Shown: positions 12,807-26,484, numbered from the stretch's first letter. The stretch: 64,000 bases of DNA from Glandiceps talaboti (GCF_964340395.1 NC_135549.1:3727501-3791500), one strand, 5' to 3'. The notes: generated by a model not told the origin, from the letters alone. Made by a program: numbers and translations.

Positions 12807-15800
12807 CTACAAAGACAAAACAGGAAGAACATGATTAGTGATTATTGTCGAAATGAAAAGCACTTGGTTGACTCATAGACCTGTGGAGGGTCCATGGTTG
12901 ACTTGAGCTCTCATTATTAGACCTCACTTATTCATGGAATTCAAAATGCATGCAAAGAATGTCTGCATCAATGTTATCAGTGGGTCTACAGTCTAGAATG
13001 TTATTGCTATCCATACAAGGCTAACCCTGAAGAGATCATATATTTCACTTTGCAGCCTTACATTTCACTTTTCCAGACAGCTTAAGCTTACTCAACAAAT
13101 TTGGGCCGCAAGGTCATTCCACTTCCCAACAGTGTACAAAAAGGTGATTATAATAGAATCCAGACAAGGGCACACACTTATGAATTCAACTGAAATGCTT
13201 TGGCTATCAGAATGCAGACAGTCTTCAACTAGACAAGAATAAACCTTTTGTCTGCATGATGCAATGCTTCAAAAGCTTGGTGGCTGACAGTCCCTTTAAC
13301 ACTTGATTGAAGTGACAAGCCACGTTGTGAGCTAATGCTGGTGGGGTGTGGACTTGCAAGTCATTGCAGGTCACAATAACCTGATATGTTAATGACCGGT
13401 CACACCATATGCACAGCACAATAGTTACATAAATTTGATTCAGCATAAAATGTAATAAAATTGATGTACAATTGTTTAACCAATAAAAGTGGGTTAAACA
13501 TGACAAAATATTTTAAGACTGAACTTCTGGCAGTCCAAAGGGCATTATTAACGATTCTTAGGCAGTAATGTTGGGAAAGGTCACATTGTACAACTGGGTG
13601 GTAACGCATGCCTATGCAAATTATGCCTAAACAATTCACTTTTGTTATCGTCCACGTTGGCCAAAGTGTGGCCCGCATGGTCAAAAAAACTAAATTAAAT
13701 TGATATTTCTGATTTCACTCTAAAGTGCGTTATCGAAGTCAAAACTTTTGGAACGACTTCCCCTATTATCATAATTAATTTACGAGACGAATCTGCTTTA
13801 CATGGCAATGTGACCTTAGACAAACTGATGTGATATGCCGCGAGAACGCCAGGCTTTTTTTTTTAAAGTAAGTTATTTATGACACTCCCATCCAAGTTAG
13901 TTTTGGAAACAAGCTAATGGTGTTAAACATCGTCTGAAAATGTTCCATAATTTAACAGTATACACACAAAATATGATTGTGTTCAAGATATAGTGAAGTG
14001 GGAGTAACTACAACCATTTCCTTACGAGAGCCTCCGAAAGGTTGTTTTAGTTCTACAGTCACGTTCACTGTGTCTGTCTAGCGTCTCACTCTCCTAGCAA
14101 GTTGTACCCTTAGCTTTACAAAGCTTATATTATTATGAATTACCCACCGTCTACTATATACTAATATAGTCTAGTTTCGAGACAAATTGACCTTACGACG
14201 GTGGTCGGTTCACTCTGGGACCACGTTGACTGTATCACTATCAGGCATCATATTTCCATCGGACACGTCCCTAACTTGACCAAATGATAAATGCGTGGGG
14301 GGGGGGGGGGGGGCAAATACGTACTTCACGCTTTTCGCAAACCAGGGTGATTAATTAAGACTAATCATAAATTATTGACTATAAATCTCAAATACTCACC
14401 ATCAAAATCTGTGTAGACTAAATCTTTAAGAAATGCCCCTGAACCGAAGTCGATCAACTTCAATTCGCCTGTTTTCAGATCTACCAAGATATTTTCGTCC
14501 TTCAAATCTCTGTGAACGACTCCTGCATCGTGGCATCTGCTTGTTGTCTCAACAATTTGTTTAAGAAAGTTCCTACAAACATCTTCACTTAATGCTCCAT
14601 TTTCAGTGATAAAGTCAAATAAGTCCTTTACAAGTTCTGGTCGTTCCATGACCAAAATAAAAGTGTCAGGGCGTTCGTAGTAGTCTAGAAGTCGTATACA
14701 ACCCTTCACACCACATACACGGCGTAGTAGACAGACCTCGAGTGGAACTGCTTGGCCGTTGATCTGTGTGAGTAATACGAAAATATCTAGTTAGCATCAA
14801 AAAATTGAAAACATCCTCTCTTACAGTCTACGATCAACATGGCGAGGAGGCGTATACGTCACTAGCTAGCTAGTGCGGACATCGGCTTCGTGGCAACATC
14901 TTGTGTCCGCCCCCGCATAAAGAATCATAACACAGATGCGTTAGGGCGTGTGACTGACTATTCTCACTCGAAAATGATAAAAGTATGTTTAGCAGTACAT
15001 ACATTATTTTTACAGTTCAAAATATTTCACTGACGTTACTACAAATTAAAAGAGAAATAAAGGCCAGTATTCTCTTGAAATAAAACTCAAAGAGTAGTCT
15101 GAGGACACGATGTTGAGGGACACGGTGGTTCAACATATGGAAGAACCATGGACATAAATATAAAATATACAGAAAACCCTGTGAGCAACGAGGGGAAAAG
15201 CGCCAAATTCGGGTATTTTCCAGAGATACATCGATTTTTAGCCGACAAATTTCGATATGACCGTTGCAAACCGATCGATCCCGCGCCGTCGCAAATTTAG
15301 AAACAGTTGTAGTACTCGTAAGGTGTGTTTACAAGCATAACAAAAGGATTACAAACCGCGGGAATATAGCAACCACGCACTGGTTTTGAAATAAAACTTT
15401 CAGTGAGTTCTAATCCATTTTCTGATTACTATGTCTTCAAAATATATAAAACACAAACAATTTGTACTCATGGAATAAATTATTGACAAATTTTGTCGTT
15501 GCCAACAACGAAACCGACTGCTGCGTTTCAAGTCAGTACGGGTTGGCACAGTGCCATCGTCTCATGCGAACAAAGAGCGCCGTTTGTAGCTGCCAGTGTC
15601 ATAATAATTTTCAAAAATATTTGCCAAAAATGATATTTTGCTTACCTGGCCCCATTCAGTGACTTTACTTTTCGAAACAAGCTTGATTGCAACCTACATG
15701 GAAGAAATTAATAAAAATCATTAGACTTCTCAAAGGAAAGTACGCGGAAATGAAAAATACAAACCCGGTGTCACGAAAGAAAGCAGACAATCTGACGCAA

Positions 15801-16094
15801 GACATAAAATGTACGTACCGGTAAACCATCTTTCATCCGTGTTCCAGCGTACACCGATCCAAACCCTCCACTTCCAAGTAAATTTCCTATGGTATATGCC
15901 TTTTCGAACGGTTCACGATCCTTAACTGGAATGAAAATACGAACAAAATAGTTAGAAAGTGATTAAACAGACATGCAGACAAACCATAACACAAGCACGT
16001 TACTCCATTGTTTTGGCATCGCGATCGGTGGGCTGAGAAGTCTCACACAACGTTACGTACCTGTACGGTCGCCTGGTAAACTCATGTTGCTCAT
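12334..16094 (-). CDS. PIM: PIM-family serine/threonine protein kinase, five coding exons, 341 aa
   Basis: Predicted cytosolic/nuclear Ser/Thr kinase that in this family promotes survival and growth by phosphorylating basophilic substrates. Coding exons: 16094-16061, 15925-15819, 15693-15646, 14763-14400, 12806-12334; all junctions are GT-AG and the phases join without a break. Seen in the protein: Gly-rich loop [12 protein letters not shown] (28-39), VAIK lysine K51, alpha-C Glu72, PIM-type hinge ERPEL (103-107), catalytic HRDLKDEN (D149), DFGSG (D168), activation segment YTDFDG then TRVYSPPEW, and WMQ at the end of the kinase domain (~271-273). A Ser/Glu-rich tail of ~68 residues follows, longer than in PIM1 (313 aa). 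The family is constitutively active, and the segment is too short for a regulatory domain. A second in-frame Met lies three codons after the chosen start. The hinge keeps the PIM hallmark proline (P105) but has Leu where vertebrate PIMs have the second Pro. Which vertebrate PIM is closest cannot be decided by eye. Confidence 0.95.
12807..14399 (-). other. PIM intron 4
   Basis: 1.6-kb intron between the DFG exon and the C-lobe exon. A 17-base G run sits at 14297-14313. No repeat family or nested gene was recognised. Confidence 0.85.
14400..14763 (-). CDS. PIM: PIM coding exon 4 (hinge, catalytic loop, DFG)
   Basis: 364 nt encoding alpha-C through the activation segment: PLEV (Glu72), the hinge [23 protein letters not shown] and LIDFGSGA, ending at YTDFDG. 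The donor GTGAGT splits the last Gly codon, which exon 5 completes. Confidence 0.96.
14764..15645 (-). other. PIM intron 3
   Basis: 0.9-kb intron with a perfect 16-bp palindrome (CACTAGCTAGCTAGTG) at 14860-14875. Nothing else was recognised. Confidence 0.85.
15646..15693 (-). CDS. PIM: PIM coding exon 3 (VAIK lysine)
   Basis: 48-nt exon, 16 whole codons, [16 protein letters not shown]. It carries the ATP-anchoring lysine. The upstream acceptor is TGTAG and the downstream donor GTAAG. Confidence 0.93.
15819..15925 (-). CDS. PIM: PIM coding exon 2 (glycine-rich loop)
   Basis: 107 nt between an AG acceptor and a GTACGT donor. It encodes kinase strands beta1-beta2 with the nucleotide-binding loop GSGGFGSVY. 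The first two bases complete the Val codon begun in exon 1. Confidence 0.95.
16061..16094 (-). CDS. PIM: PIM coding exon 1
   Basis: Short first coding exon of 34 nt (11 codons plus one base) encoding [11 protein letters not shown]. The donor GTACGT follows directly. Either of two in-frame ATGs (16094 or 16085) could be used; the upstream one was chosen only because it is first. Confidence 0.75.
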
Positions 16095-18220
16095 TGCACA
16101 GTTTTGATGAAAATGACTGGTTATTTTCCTTGACAGTATCATTATATCAAGTTTCTGCACCTGGATATCAGGAATTTATCTCGAAGACAAAATTTGGCGC
16201 AGAGTATATTCGCGTATGCTCCTCGTATCACAGGATGAATGTTTCTGATAATACTACGAATTTGTTGTATGTAACGTCTGTTGTGCCGGCGGCGTTTCAC
16301 ATTACTATATATCATTCCGCAACATGGGCTGGCATTGAGCCAATGTCACGAGACAATAATCATATGGTAACGTTATTATTTTATGAATTTTTATTTTTTC
16401 AGTATGCAAATTAAATCAATTATAAATTACATCTTGTCATTTTTTGTGAAAAAATTAATATAACGTATTATTTGCTTCAAAATCTCATGCAGACATTCGG
16501 AACTATATTGTAGCGGAGGAATGCCTGCTTATAGTTATAACAAGATAGGAACGTGTCACTTCTGACCTTTACACAATACCACGCATTCCAGACAGTTGAA
16601 CTACCCAATCGAATTGAAGTTCTGTGTACCACGCCTCGAAACCAACCAATAGGAGCAAGGCTCGAGATTCCCGCGACGTTTCGATGTCAATCAATGTATC
16701 AACTATATTTGCATGAATGTCGTCGCCAATCAGACTTTGCGAATAATAGCGCCAAATTTTCCTGTTAGAATGTGAGTCCGAGCCTGTGCACTCTGGCAGA
16801 CAAACCACACACACAGCTAATGAACCTTATGTCCCGGTCATTCAGAACAAAAGTGAACTTTTACTGTAACATTGCCACGATAGGCAATGCGAGGAAAATA
16901 CAACATATTCGCCGATTTTTTTTAGATATGTAGAAAAGCTTCCTACAAATCTCGACGCCTTATTATGAGGTCCTTGAGTTAGAAAGTCAATTTCAAGGCT
17001 TTAGCTATCCATCATAAGTGATCCTGGGCATGGACGTCCCTGACTTAAAATTGAGGGCAAAACATGGAATTTAGTACTAGACCGAAGTTAGCTTTAAAAA
17101 AGCAGAGATGTGAAGTAGTTTTAATATTACATTTTTTATTACCCATCTTGTGTTGACAAAGGTAAATGGGTGCTATGGTTCCTATAAACATCATACGTAT
17201 ATATAAAGCCTGATACAAAATGAATGAAAGATGCAATTTACATGTGCAAAATGTTCTCTTTGTGGTGGGGGGGGGGGGGTGCCAAATTCATTCATGTCGC
17301 ATGTCGGAACAGTACCATGCATGTCGTGCATGTTATTTGACAGGTGATAAGGGTACGGGTCCAGGTACCATCAAACAAATCGTGCATTGTATTCCAACTG
17401 CATGACAACCCCCATCGTGCCATTCCACAGTTTACATATCAATTGCTTTGTATTATTTGCATCGCGTCGAGACTATGAACACAAAAGGGTACGAGGTATG
17501 CGAACTATGCCCCCAGCTTTGTTCTCTTCATAGAAATAGTAATAATTCGTGATTCCACGTACCTACTCCAATCCCAACAAGTCCAAACCGACTGCGTTTG
17601 GACTATTGAAACCGGACTCCAACGGGACTGTCCCCTGTTGGACCATAAGGAACTAAACTGGCAACACAAATATGCATGGGTTTATTGCCACCCAGATTCA
17701 AGAACCTATCTATACGTGTGTTACTAATAAGTGTATAAATGTAAATATATCATATTTGTGATCTGTGATACATATTTTAGTTTTGTACGCTCACATGCAT
17801 ATGCAACTATTACAATTTACTGTGTGTGGGGGTGAAACATGACGCGAGCTTGAGAAACACGAAGTTGGCGAAATTTAGTTTGTTTGCACATCCCCTTTTT
17901 CAAGTTACATATCGTGATTTCCTTGTAAAGTTAGTGACATGGGAAATCCCCTCTTAATTCTCATTATGTCGTTGTTTTTCACTGTGCCGATATTTCGAAG
18001 CAGAGAAACAGGAAGTACGCTATGATACAACAACCCCAAGTCTTGACCGTATAACGTCATCCATCGAACATCACGCTGTCCCCGACCAAGAAGATATTGG
18101 GATAGTCCCTGTCAGTGTTATATTACGGAAATTAACATCGTACCTCTGTAAAGTATTTAGGAAATAGTACATTCTACATACATAAAAACATGTAGTTGAT
18201 TTGTGACTCAAAGTGTCCAT
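16095..18220. other. PIM upstream region
   Basis: Presumed 5' UTR and promoter of PIM. No TATA box or first non-coding exon could be fixed. A G13 run is at 17267-17279. Small open frames are not supported. Confidence 0.4.
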
Positions 18221-18221
18221 G

Positions 18222-19835
<1,614 letters not shown>

Positions 19836-20190
19836 CTAATTCACTATAATCACTAATTTAGCATATTTTGCCGTTCTGTTACAACTGTAAAGCAATTTGA
19901 TGAAGTGACGTTCAACCGAGATGTATCTAAAATGTAATAAAGTTAAATATATGCCGAGCTTTTTTTGTATACTTGTAAGTATTTGCGGACATTCTACATT
20001 ATTTGTTGAGAAAAGATAAATGCCAAAAAGCAAATCGTATAGCTGAATATGTAACGTTAGTACATAAAAATAGACTGGGTCACAGGTCCCTGTATCATAG
20101 AGGGACTGTAACTGGGCAGAAGTTTCTTCTCGTACAGAGATTGGGGAATAAGAGTTGACTCGGAATGATTCTGGTCGAAAGCTGATTTTC

Positions 20191-20401
20191 CTAGGATACT
20201 CGAGTTCTTCTTTTCTTGACGTAAGCAATGACGTCTTTGTCCTTGGTTGTATTATCCTGCTGTGACCGTTTATTAAGATAATTTGTAATGATTTTTCTGA
20301 TAAACACAAGAAATGAAAGTACTAGAATAATAACCCAGCAGCTTGCTAAAACCCACACATTTACGGACACGACAGTTAATTCATACAATTTCACTGTCAC
20401 T
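20191..20401 (-). other. Possible exon with one transmembrane segment
   Basis: A minus-strand frame follows a plausible acceptor (ATTTTCACAG at ~20402). It encodes about 69 residues: a short outside stretch, a hydrophobic segment WVLASCWVIILVLSFLVFI, basic residues RKI, then a polar tail ending VKKRRTRVS and TAG. This is the layout of a single-pass receptor tail. In the overlapping frame, codons continue as SRKEELEYPRK and VREETSAQLQSLYD, which also look coding, so a frameshift, an alternative splice or a decayed gene is possible. No upstream exon was identified. Confidence 0.3.
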
Positions 20402-20512
20402 GTGAAAATCTATATTTTATTTTATAGTTGCTGACTAGGAGATATAGTAGAGCAAAGCACTGTAATCGTACCCCGAAATACGATGATCACCTCATAAGTC
20501 TTGTTGCTTCGT

Positions 20513-20514
20513 AG

Positions 20515-20560
<46 letters not shown>

Positions 20561-20575
20561 GGTTGTTGTTGTGTT
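20513..20575 (+). repeat. (GTT)n microsatellite
   Basis: About 20 GTT units with one GTG interruption. It creates a false poly-Q frame on the minus strand. Confidence 0.97.
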
Positions 20576-22565
20576 GGGAGGGGGTAGAGTGGAGCTTTTC
20601 CAATCAAATATTATGTCGCTATAGTAAATCAATCTGACTTTTCATGTGGTTATACTGTGAGCATGATTGGCTTCAGTCCTTCTGTCAATGAATATCGAGT
20701 CAACATACAACTTTCAGCGCAAGACATTCAGTTTTATCCGGTTTTGACAAAATACACGTAAAATAATATCTGGAGTGTCCTTAGCCCTGCTTGCATGGCT
20801 TGCAGTGAGTCTGTGACTCGATTCTGACTGTCGTCGATCAACATGCACCCCACCCCTAGCTGAGTGAGGACATGTATATCTCACTAAAATACATCCTTGG
20901 TGATACTGATAGTCAGTATAGAGTCATGCACACTCATACATACAAACGGGTCTAGTAGTTTGCCTATATCTCCATATCATAACATATTATTGAAGAAAAT
21001 AAATTACTGCCACCCTGGAGGTAACTAGCAAGTAGGGAACGTACAAGAACATTTACAAGACACGATTTGTCATGCTGACCTCCACTGTCTATGCTTCAAC
21101 TTGCCATAGGAGCGGTTGCGTAATCCAGTAGTCAAGTAGACAGTGACGTCACTATAATAACATTAGTCCCTCTACGTATAATACAAGACCTCCCCCACAC
21201 GGACTCAAGGTGTATTTCGCAATCAAATATGTTATATTGTTTACTGTCATTTTGACGATCAATGCGAGGGTTTATACTACATGTGCAGTTCATGCTCACG
21301 GCGGTTCAATATCACCAAAATAAAGTGAGTACGGTCAACAGATTCAGCTAATATATTTACTAATAGTCGACGCTGGATTTGTTACTAATAGTCGACGCTG
21401 GATTTGTTCTCAATCATTTCCAACAAGTCGATTTGAGTGTCGGGAAAAATCGACCATAAACTCGAATATGACGACACAAAACACGGATTCGCCGGAGTCA
21501 ACTTTTTCTAGTTCACTCCAGATTGTTTTGGTTCAAGTTATTGATTACGGAAAACGATCGCATGTGGCAGTCAGTCACGTTTGGAATATTATTACGAACT
21601 GCGCAATGTAAACAACGTCACATGACCAGACTGTGCGTCGCGGAAAAACCATGACGACCAACTCTTACGTCTAAAGAGTAACGGGATTTTACTAACAAAT
21701 TCACCATGAGAGTATCGCCGGACTACTTTCCTTCGAGAAAAATCAGATGACCAAAGTTACTAAAAATAAAGGAATACATCAATAATAAAGCACGTAAACG
21801 GAAAAGAACGAGTTTGTCGTGTTTTGCGCATTAAGATTCCATGTTTACATGGAAGACATTGTTTTCAAGATGAATCAATGACAACCTGACGTCATTTAGG
21901 AATCCTCCACACTTTTTAATATACGTCACTGGACTTCAAGTTCCCATCATTAATTTTCCCCAATTTTTTTTTTCTTGTTAATACGTCTTTTATAGTCTTC
22001 TTACGTCGTGTAGTATTAAATGGTCAATCCCGTCCGTCCGTCCCCAGTGACGAAGCAGTTGCATATTCAGTTATAAATTTTCTTTTCCGCATTACAAATT
22101 GTTCTTTTTCATAATCCCAGGTGTCGATGTTTACCTGCATTTTAAATCGTTGATAGATGCCTTTTTGGCTGCCCAGGACTTCAGAACCAATTTGAACCAC
22201 TCTATATCCATAACTCAGCTGTATTTACATGATTCTGTGTTTGCTATCGTACTAATCGGTAATCGTTTGATATCGGAATGACACTGAACTCCAAGATCTG
22301 TTATGTAAGCCGGTATCTCCCCTTATACCTAGCCATGATGTATGTTGATTGTGTTACATTTTGTAAATCATATATCTATGTTGTCCGTTGGCAGATGTGA
22401 GTTTTGACATCTACGTTAAAAGAGAAAGAACATGTTTGTGTGTGTGGGGGGGGGGTGCTATTTGGTTGGTTGGTTGGTTGACTGACTAGTTTTCGCAACA
22501 TTGTATCTGACCTCAGACCCGACTTTCATGATGTACCACTTTTAATTAATATTTTCTTTATTAAT
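20576..22565. other. Intergenic with a 25-bp tandem duplication
   Basis: No gene recognised. Holds the 25-bp direct duplication at 21357-21406 and CRE octamers at 21144 and 21887. G10 at 22446-22455 is followed by a short TTGG repeat. Confidence 0.5.
21357..21406 (+). repeat. 25-bp unit, two identical tandem copies
   Basis: Unit TTACTAATAGTCGACGCTGG plus five more bases, at 21357-21381 and 21382-21406, no mismatch. Confidence 0.95.
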
Positions 22566-22660
22566 AATTTGTTTGTTTGTTTGTTTGACTTTATTTTAAC
22601 TCGATAAATTGTTGAGCCAAAGGCTCTTCTAACACTGTGTCGAGTTAGGGAAATTTACAA
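22566..22660 (-). mobile_element. Probable 3' end of a non-LTR retrotransposon
   Basis: On the minus strand a stem (CTAACTCGA at ~22648-22640 pairing with TCGAGTTA at ~22604-22597) encloses an AGCC-TTT-GGCT hairpin, then AATAAA and a (CAAA)n tail (22588-22568). A 3' stem-loop followed by short tandem repeats is the usual end of CR1/L2/RTE-like LINEs. No reverse transcriptase remains. Confidence 0.5.
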
Positions 22661-23920
22661 TATTTACATTAAATTTACAACTGTTTAGGCTACCGTTGAT
22701 TGCATAAGCTTGAATAATTAACTGATATCTGCTTGAACCAATATAATTATTTTTTTCATTAACGGACACTTAACCTGCAATAATTTGATTTAACTTTACC
22801 TTATAATATATACATTTAATTTTGTTAAATTTATGTTTTTAATTGACCAGGACTAACTTTGTCCAATCATTCGTACTGTGTAAGTTGTGACGCAGTTATA
22901 ATTACAAGACTTGTATATAGAAGCTGAGTCATGCACATGTCGCATGACCGTCCCTGGGAATTTTCTTGACAACAACGCAACGCAGTGTGTATGTTTTGTT
23001 GACATTATGTGTGAATGCTGACTCCCTGTCACGTGAGAAGAAATCGTAAGTGATCGTACGTACAATAGCGCTGCTGCTTTCCTGCGTCACCGCCTTGACT
23101 GAGTGCCAACACGAGAATGGCACCAACTGACCCATCCCTTGGCGCTTAGATCGTTATATATGCAGTCTATTTTTAGCGCGACGGTTTGAAAAAAGTCCGT
23201 CCAGGTAAACTTATTTGAATAAGGGGGCGCTGCCTTTTCCCACGGCTTCTTATTGGTATTTGGGGTCATCGAAAGACCATTGCTCTCGACTACTTGCTCC
23301 ATTGTTATGCAAACGAGTATACTGACACTTTCACTCGCCGTTCAACGTCCTCAAGCGACCAACGTGTTTGAATGTAAAACACACGAGCAGTCTCATCCGT
23401 CTAGCCAGTCTAGTGTCTCAGACTTGACAAGTTGTCCATTTTTCTAACCTAGACGTCATTTTGTCGCAATTGTCCCATTTTTTAGGGGACCTACACTCGA
23501 AATGTTTAGCATACGCTACTGTATAAGGAAAGGACATTCAACTTGAATGGTATGTCTGTAATTCGAGGTTGTGAAAACATGCACCAGCACGTTCATGCAT
23601 GTTACATGGTACATGCAAACCTACCAAGGAGATACGGCGATCACGGTCGAAATTGAGCTGGGAAGCTATTATATATATTCAGTACATTTTCTTCTCAAAG
23701 GTTCAGTTTTGTTATAATGTCCGTGGCACAAGGCATGTTTCAATGACTTCGAAGAATGTCCTTGCTAGTGCTACAACAAGCACGTTGTCAAATTCAACAA
23801 AGGTAGCGCTAGCAAGCTTTATATACGCCGCGAACAACACTTTTGAACTAGGCAGATTTTTTCCTCGTTTGTTCCAATGAAAAAAGTAATATTATATAAT
23901 TATTTGTACTATTGTAAAAG

Positions 23921-23960
<40 letters not shown>

Positions 23961-25468
23961 AACGTGTTGTTGTTTGCTGTGTGTTCTTTATATAATAGTA
24001 TGGCATTGCTAGGACGCCTAATGTTGTATTGTTATTCTTGTTATTGTTATTATAGTTTTTGCAGCTAGCTGTAGAAGTACATAATCACACACATTATTAA
24101 CCTAGTCGTAGTCCATGTTGGTACAGTATTGTTTATATGTCTTAGTGAGCATATACTATTTCATCAACCCAGCATTTGGTTACCTCAACGAGTCACGTCT
24201 CGTTGTCGAATACCCCAATGGAATCTTCAACCAGATCGAATATCACTGGCATTGCTAGAGTAAGGTCACTTCTGTTTACCAATACCAAGCCAAGAAAGGG
24301 CTTCCTCTAAACTTACGGAACTGCCTCAAAGGCAAGCATTTACCCTTGTGAATAACCTTGGCTGAAACATTTTCGGATGTTTTTGTATACACTCCGTTTT
24401 TTTAAAACGAAGCGGTGGAAACGCAATGCATCCGAGACAGGTGATCCGGAAATCCCGGAAAATATGTGATTGGCCGATAAAGGGTATCGGACGGAGAACG
24501 TAGGCGATATCAGTAAAGTGACTTGAAAATATTCAAATAAATCCCATACATCCTGGAAGTACAAGCTCCTTTGGTTCCGATAGGATACCACGTTTTTGAG
24601 CTACAACTTTTTCTTTTCTTTTTTGAAGTTGTGGGAGTTTATCAAGTTGACAAAACATTGTTTTCCGAATTCGAACAGTGAACAAATGGTGCAGTACACT
24701 CGATCTGATTCTGAGAATTTAGGGTCATCAAGTCTGAATAAAATCATTTCCGCGTTCATCTTCTTTTTTTTTTCTTTTTTTCTTCTTTGTTTTGTTTTGT
24801 TTTTCAGGTTAGATGTAAACAAACAACTTGAAAAAATAGCCTTCAAAATTTCGAAGGCCCCGCTCTCATATATTATCGTATAGCCTTGTTACTTCACTTT
24901 CACTTAGAGTGAGCACTTTGTTTACTACAAGAGTCGTAAAGAAGTGACCTCCATTAACAGCACCACCAGTCACGTCGGTTGAGTGACGTCATAGCACCAT
25001 CGTAGCATTTCTTCAGAAAGTAGTGACAGTACACCCCAACACCGACGTAATTTTGCTCGATTAGCGGATGTGAGATCTTTTCAACCTTTACTGCAAACCT
25101 CTGTTTCCTTCATGTTTTACTGTTTCTGTAACATGCATCCGACTTTTGCGCTTTCCTGGTTTGAAGGACGGGAAAACGATGATACCTTGGACGAGACATT
25201 GCATATTTCAGATAATGAACTGTTAAAATACTTGACACTAGACAACTCTGCCTGGAAGTAATGTTTTCATGTTCTACCATAGGAAATGAAATGTCATGCA
25301 TTCAGCATTCATTCAAGGCTATTCAGTATTCGCAACGTCAATATCAAAAACCATTAGACGCTGTTTGTCGTTAGACCTATTGGTTGCTAGCATTTTACAG
25401 TCACCTACGCCAGTACTGTATCAGATTTGTAAACGGCATATGACAGAAAAGACGAGGTAAATAATATT
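22661..25468. other. Intergenic, nothing coding recognised
   Basis: No supported gene. Contains a (GTT)n tract (23920-23960), a CRE octamer (24984-24991) and poly-T-rich stretches near 24770-24800. Confidence 0.4.
23920..23960 (+). repeat. (GTT)n microsatellite
   Basis: Thirteen GTT units without interruption. Confidence 0.97.
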
Positions 25469-25479
25469 ATCATCATCAC

Positions 25480-25546
<67 letters not shown>
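25469..25546 (+). repeat. (CAT)n microsatellite, left block
   Basis: About 25 CAT units with one CAC. It is continued by a second CAT block at 25675-25714 on the far side of an inserted LINE tail. Confidence 0.97.
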
Positions 25547-25547
<1 letters not shown>

Positions 25548-25672
25548 GATCGAGGACCACAATGGAAATAAGTTTTAATTGCTTTGTTGTGTTATCCTCG
25601 GCAATGCTTTTAAAATGTATGTTTTTACTATATTTTATTGCCAAATAAATTCAAATTCAAATTCAAAAAAAC
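25547..25672 (+). mobile_element. Truncated non-LTR retrotransposon 3' end inside a CAT microsatellite
   Basis: The stretch has a GGACCACAATGGAAATAAG motif, a GTTATCCTCGGCAATGC motif and ends GCCAAATAAATTCAAATTCA with three TTCAAA units. This is the usual 3' end of CR1/L2-like elements in invertebrates. CAT repeats on both sides suggest insertion into, or seeding of, the microsatellite. Family assignment rests on memory of typical ends, not on a search. Confidence 0.55.
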
Positions 25673-25674
25673 CA

Positions 25675-25714
25675 CCACCATCATCATCATCATCATCATC
25701 ATCGTCGTCATCAT
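25675..25714 (+). repeat. (CAT)n microsatellite, right block
   Basis: About 12 CAT/CGT units just after the LINE tail. Confidence 0.95.
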
Positions 25715-26100
25715 TTCATAATCAATAAAACAGTGAAGCAAATCACACAAGCTAGGACAGTTTTATAACCAGTGAACTAGTTCAGTTGATGTCCGACAAA
25801 GCTTTCCACCCACCACCAGGCACAAGTTGAAAGTGCATCGAATCCTTCCTCAAACTGCTTCCTCCCTTGCCAGAATTAAGAGTCTCGACTATTAAATAGG
25901 TCAAACAGGGGTTAGAAAATAGTTCGGGCATCTGATTCCCCGAAAAAGGTTGTTATCGAGAGTTTCAAGAAGGGTTTTGATTTTGTCACTTCCTTTGTTT
26001 TTTTCAAAACAGAGAAGAGTCTTACTTCCTTGATGGCATGACTCGAAACTTGTTGTTTTCTGTTAGTAATGTTTTTACATAACAAAAAAAACCATAAAGT

Positions 26101-26280
26101 TAGCCTTCATGTAGACTCGAAGGACTAACGCCACCACTCTATACACTATTTGGTATCTTAACTGACATTTTGATGTTGTTTCACTGTCCTTCCTCGAGGA
26201 AGAACAGCGAAATTCAAAATCCAAATGTCAGTTTAGAATACCAAATAGTGGTAGCTAGTCCTTCGAGTCCACATAGGCTA
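26101..26280. mobile_element. Foldback MITE with 9-bp target-site duplication
   Basis: The two halves are inverted copies over nearly their full length: TAGCCTTCATGTAGACTCGA at the left pairs with the right end CTCGAGTCC...GGCTA-type sequence, and CTATTTGGTATCTTAACTGAC pairs similarly (seen as GTCAGTTTAGAATACCAAATAG on the right). The flanks CCATAAAGT (26092-26100) and CCATAAACT (26281-26289) differ at one base, a 9-bp target duplication. No coding capacity. A 9-bp duplication suggests a Mutator-like source, by inference. Confidence 0.85.
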
Positions 26281-26362
26281 CCATAAACTAGTCAAACTAG
26301 ATATATATGAATTGAAACATTTGTCTACCATGAATATTATTTCGTTTAAATACATATATTTA

Positions 26363-26484
26363 TGTATACATGTGTATGTATGTATGTATGTATGTATGTA
26401 TGTATGTATGTATGTATGTATGTATGTGTGTGTGTATGTATGTATATATGTGTGTGTCTGTGTGTGTGTGGGTGTGTGTGTGTC
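26363..26484 (+). repeat. (TATG)n/(TG)n microsatellite
   Basis: About 15 TATG units followed by TG-rich sequence with interruptions. Confidence 0.97.

Noticed and set aside
20422-20607. Poly-Gln frame on the minus strand
   Set aside because: Translation of the GTT microsatellite with no splice or homology support, unlike the Q11 tract in OTUD5 exon 7.
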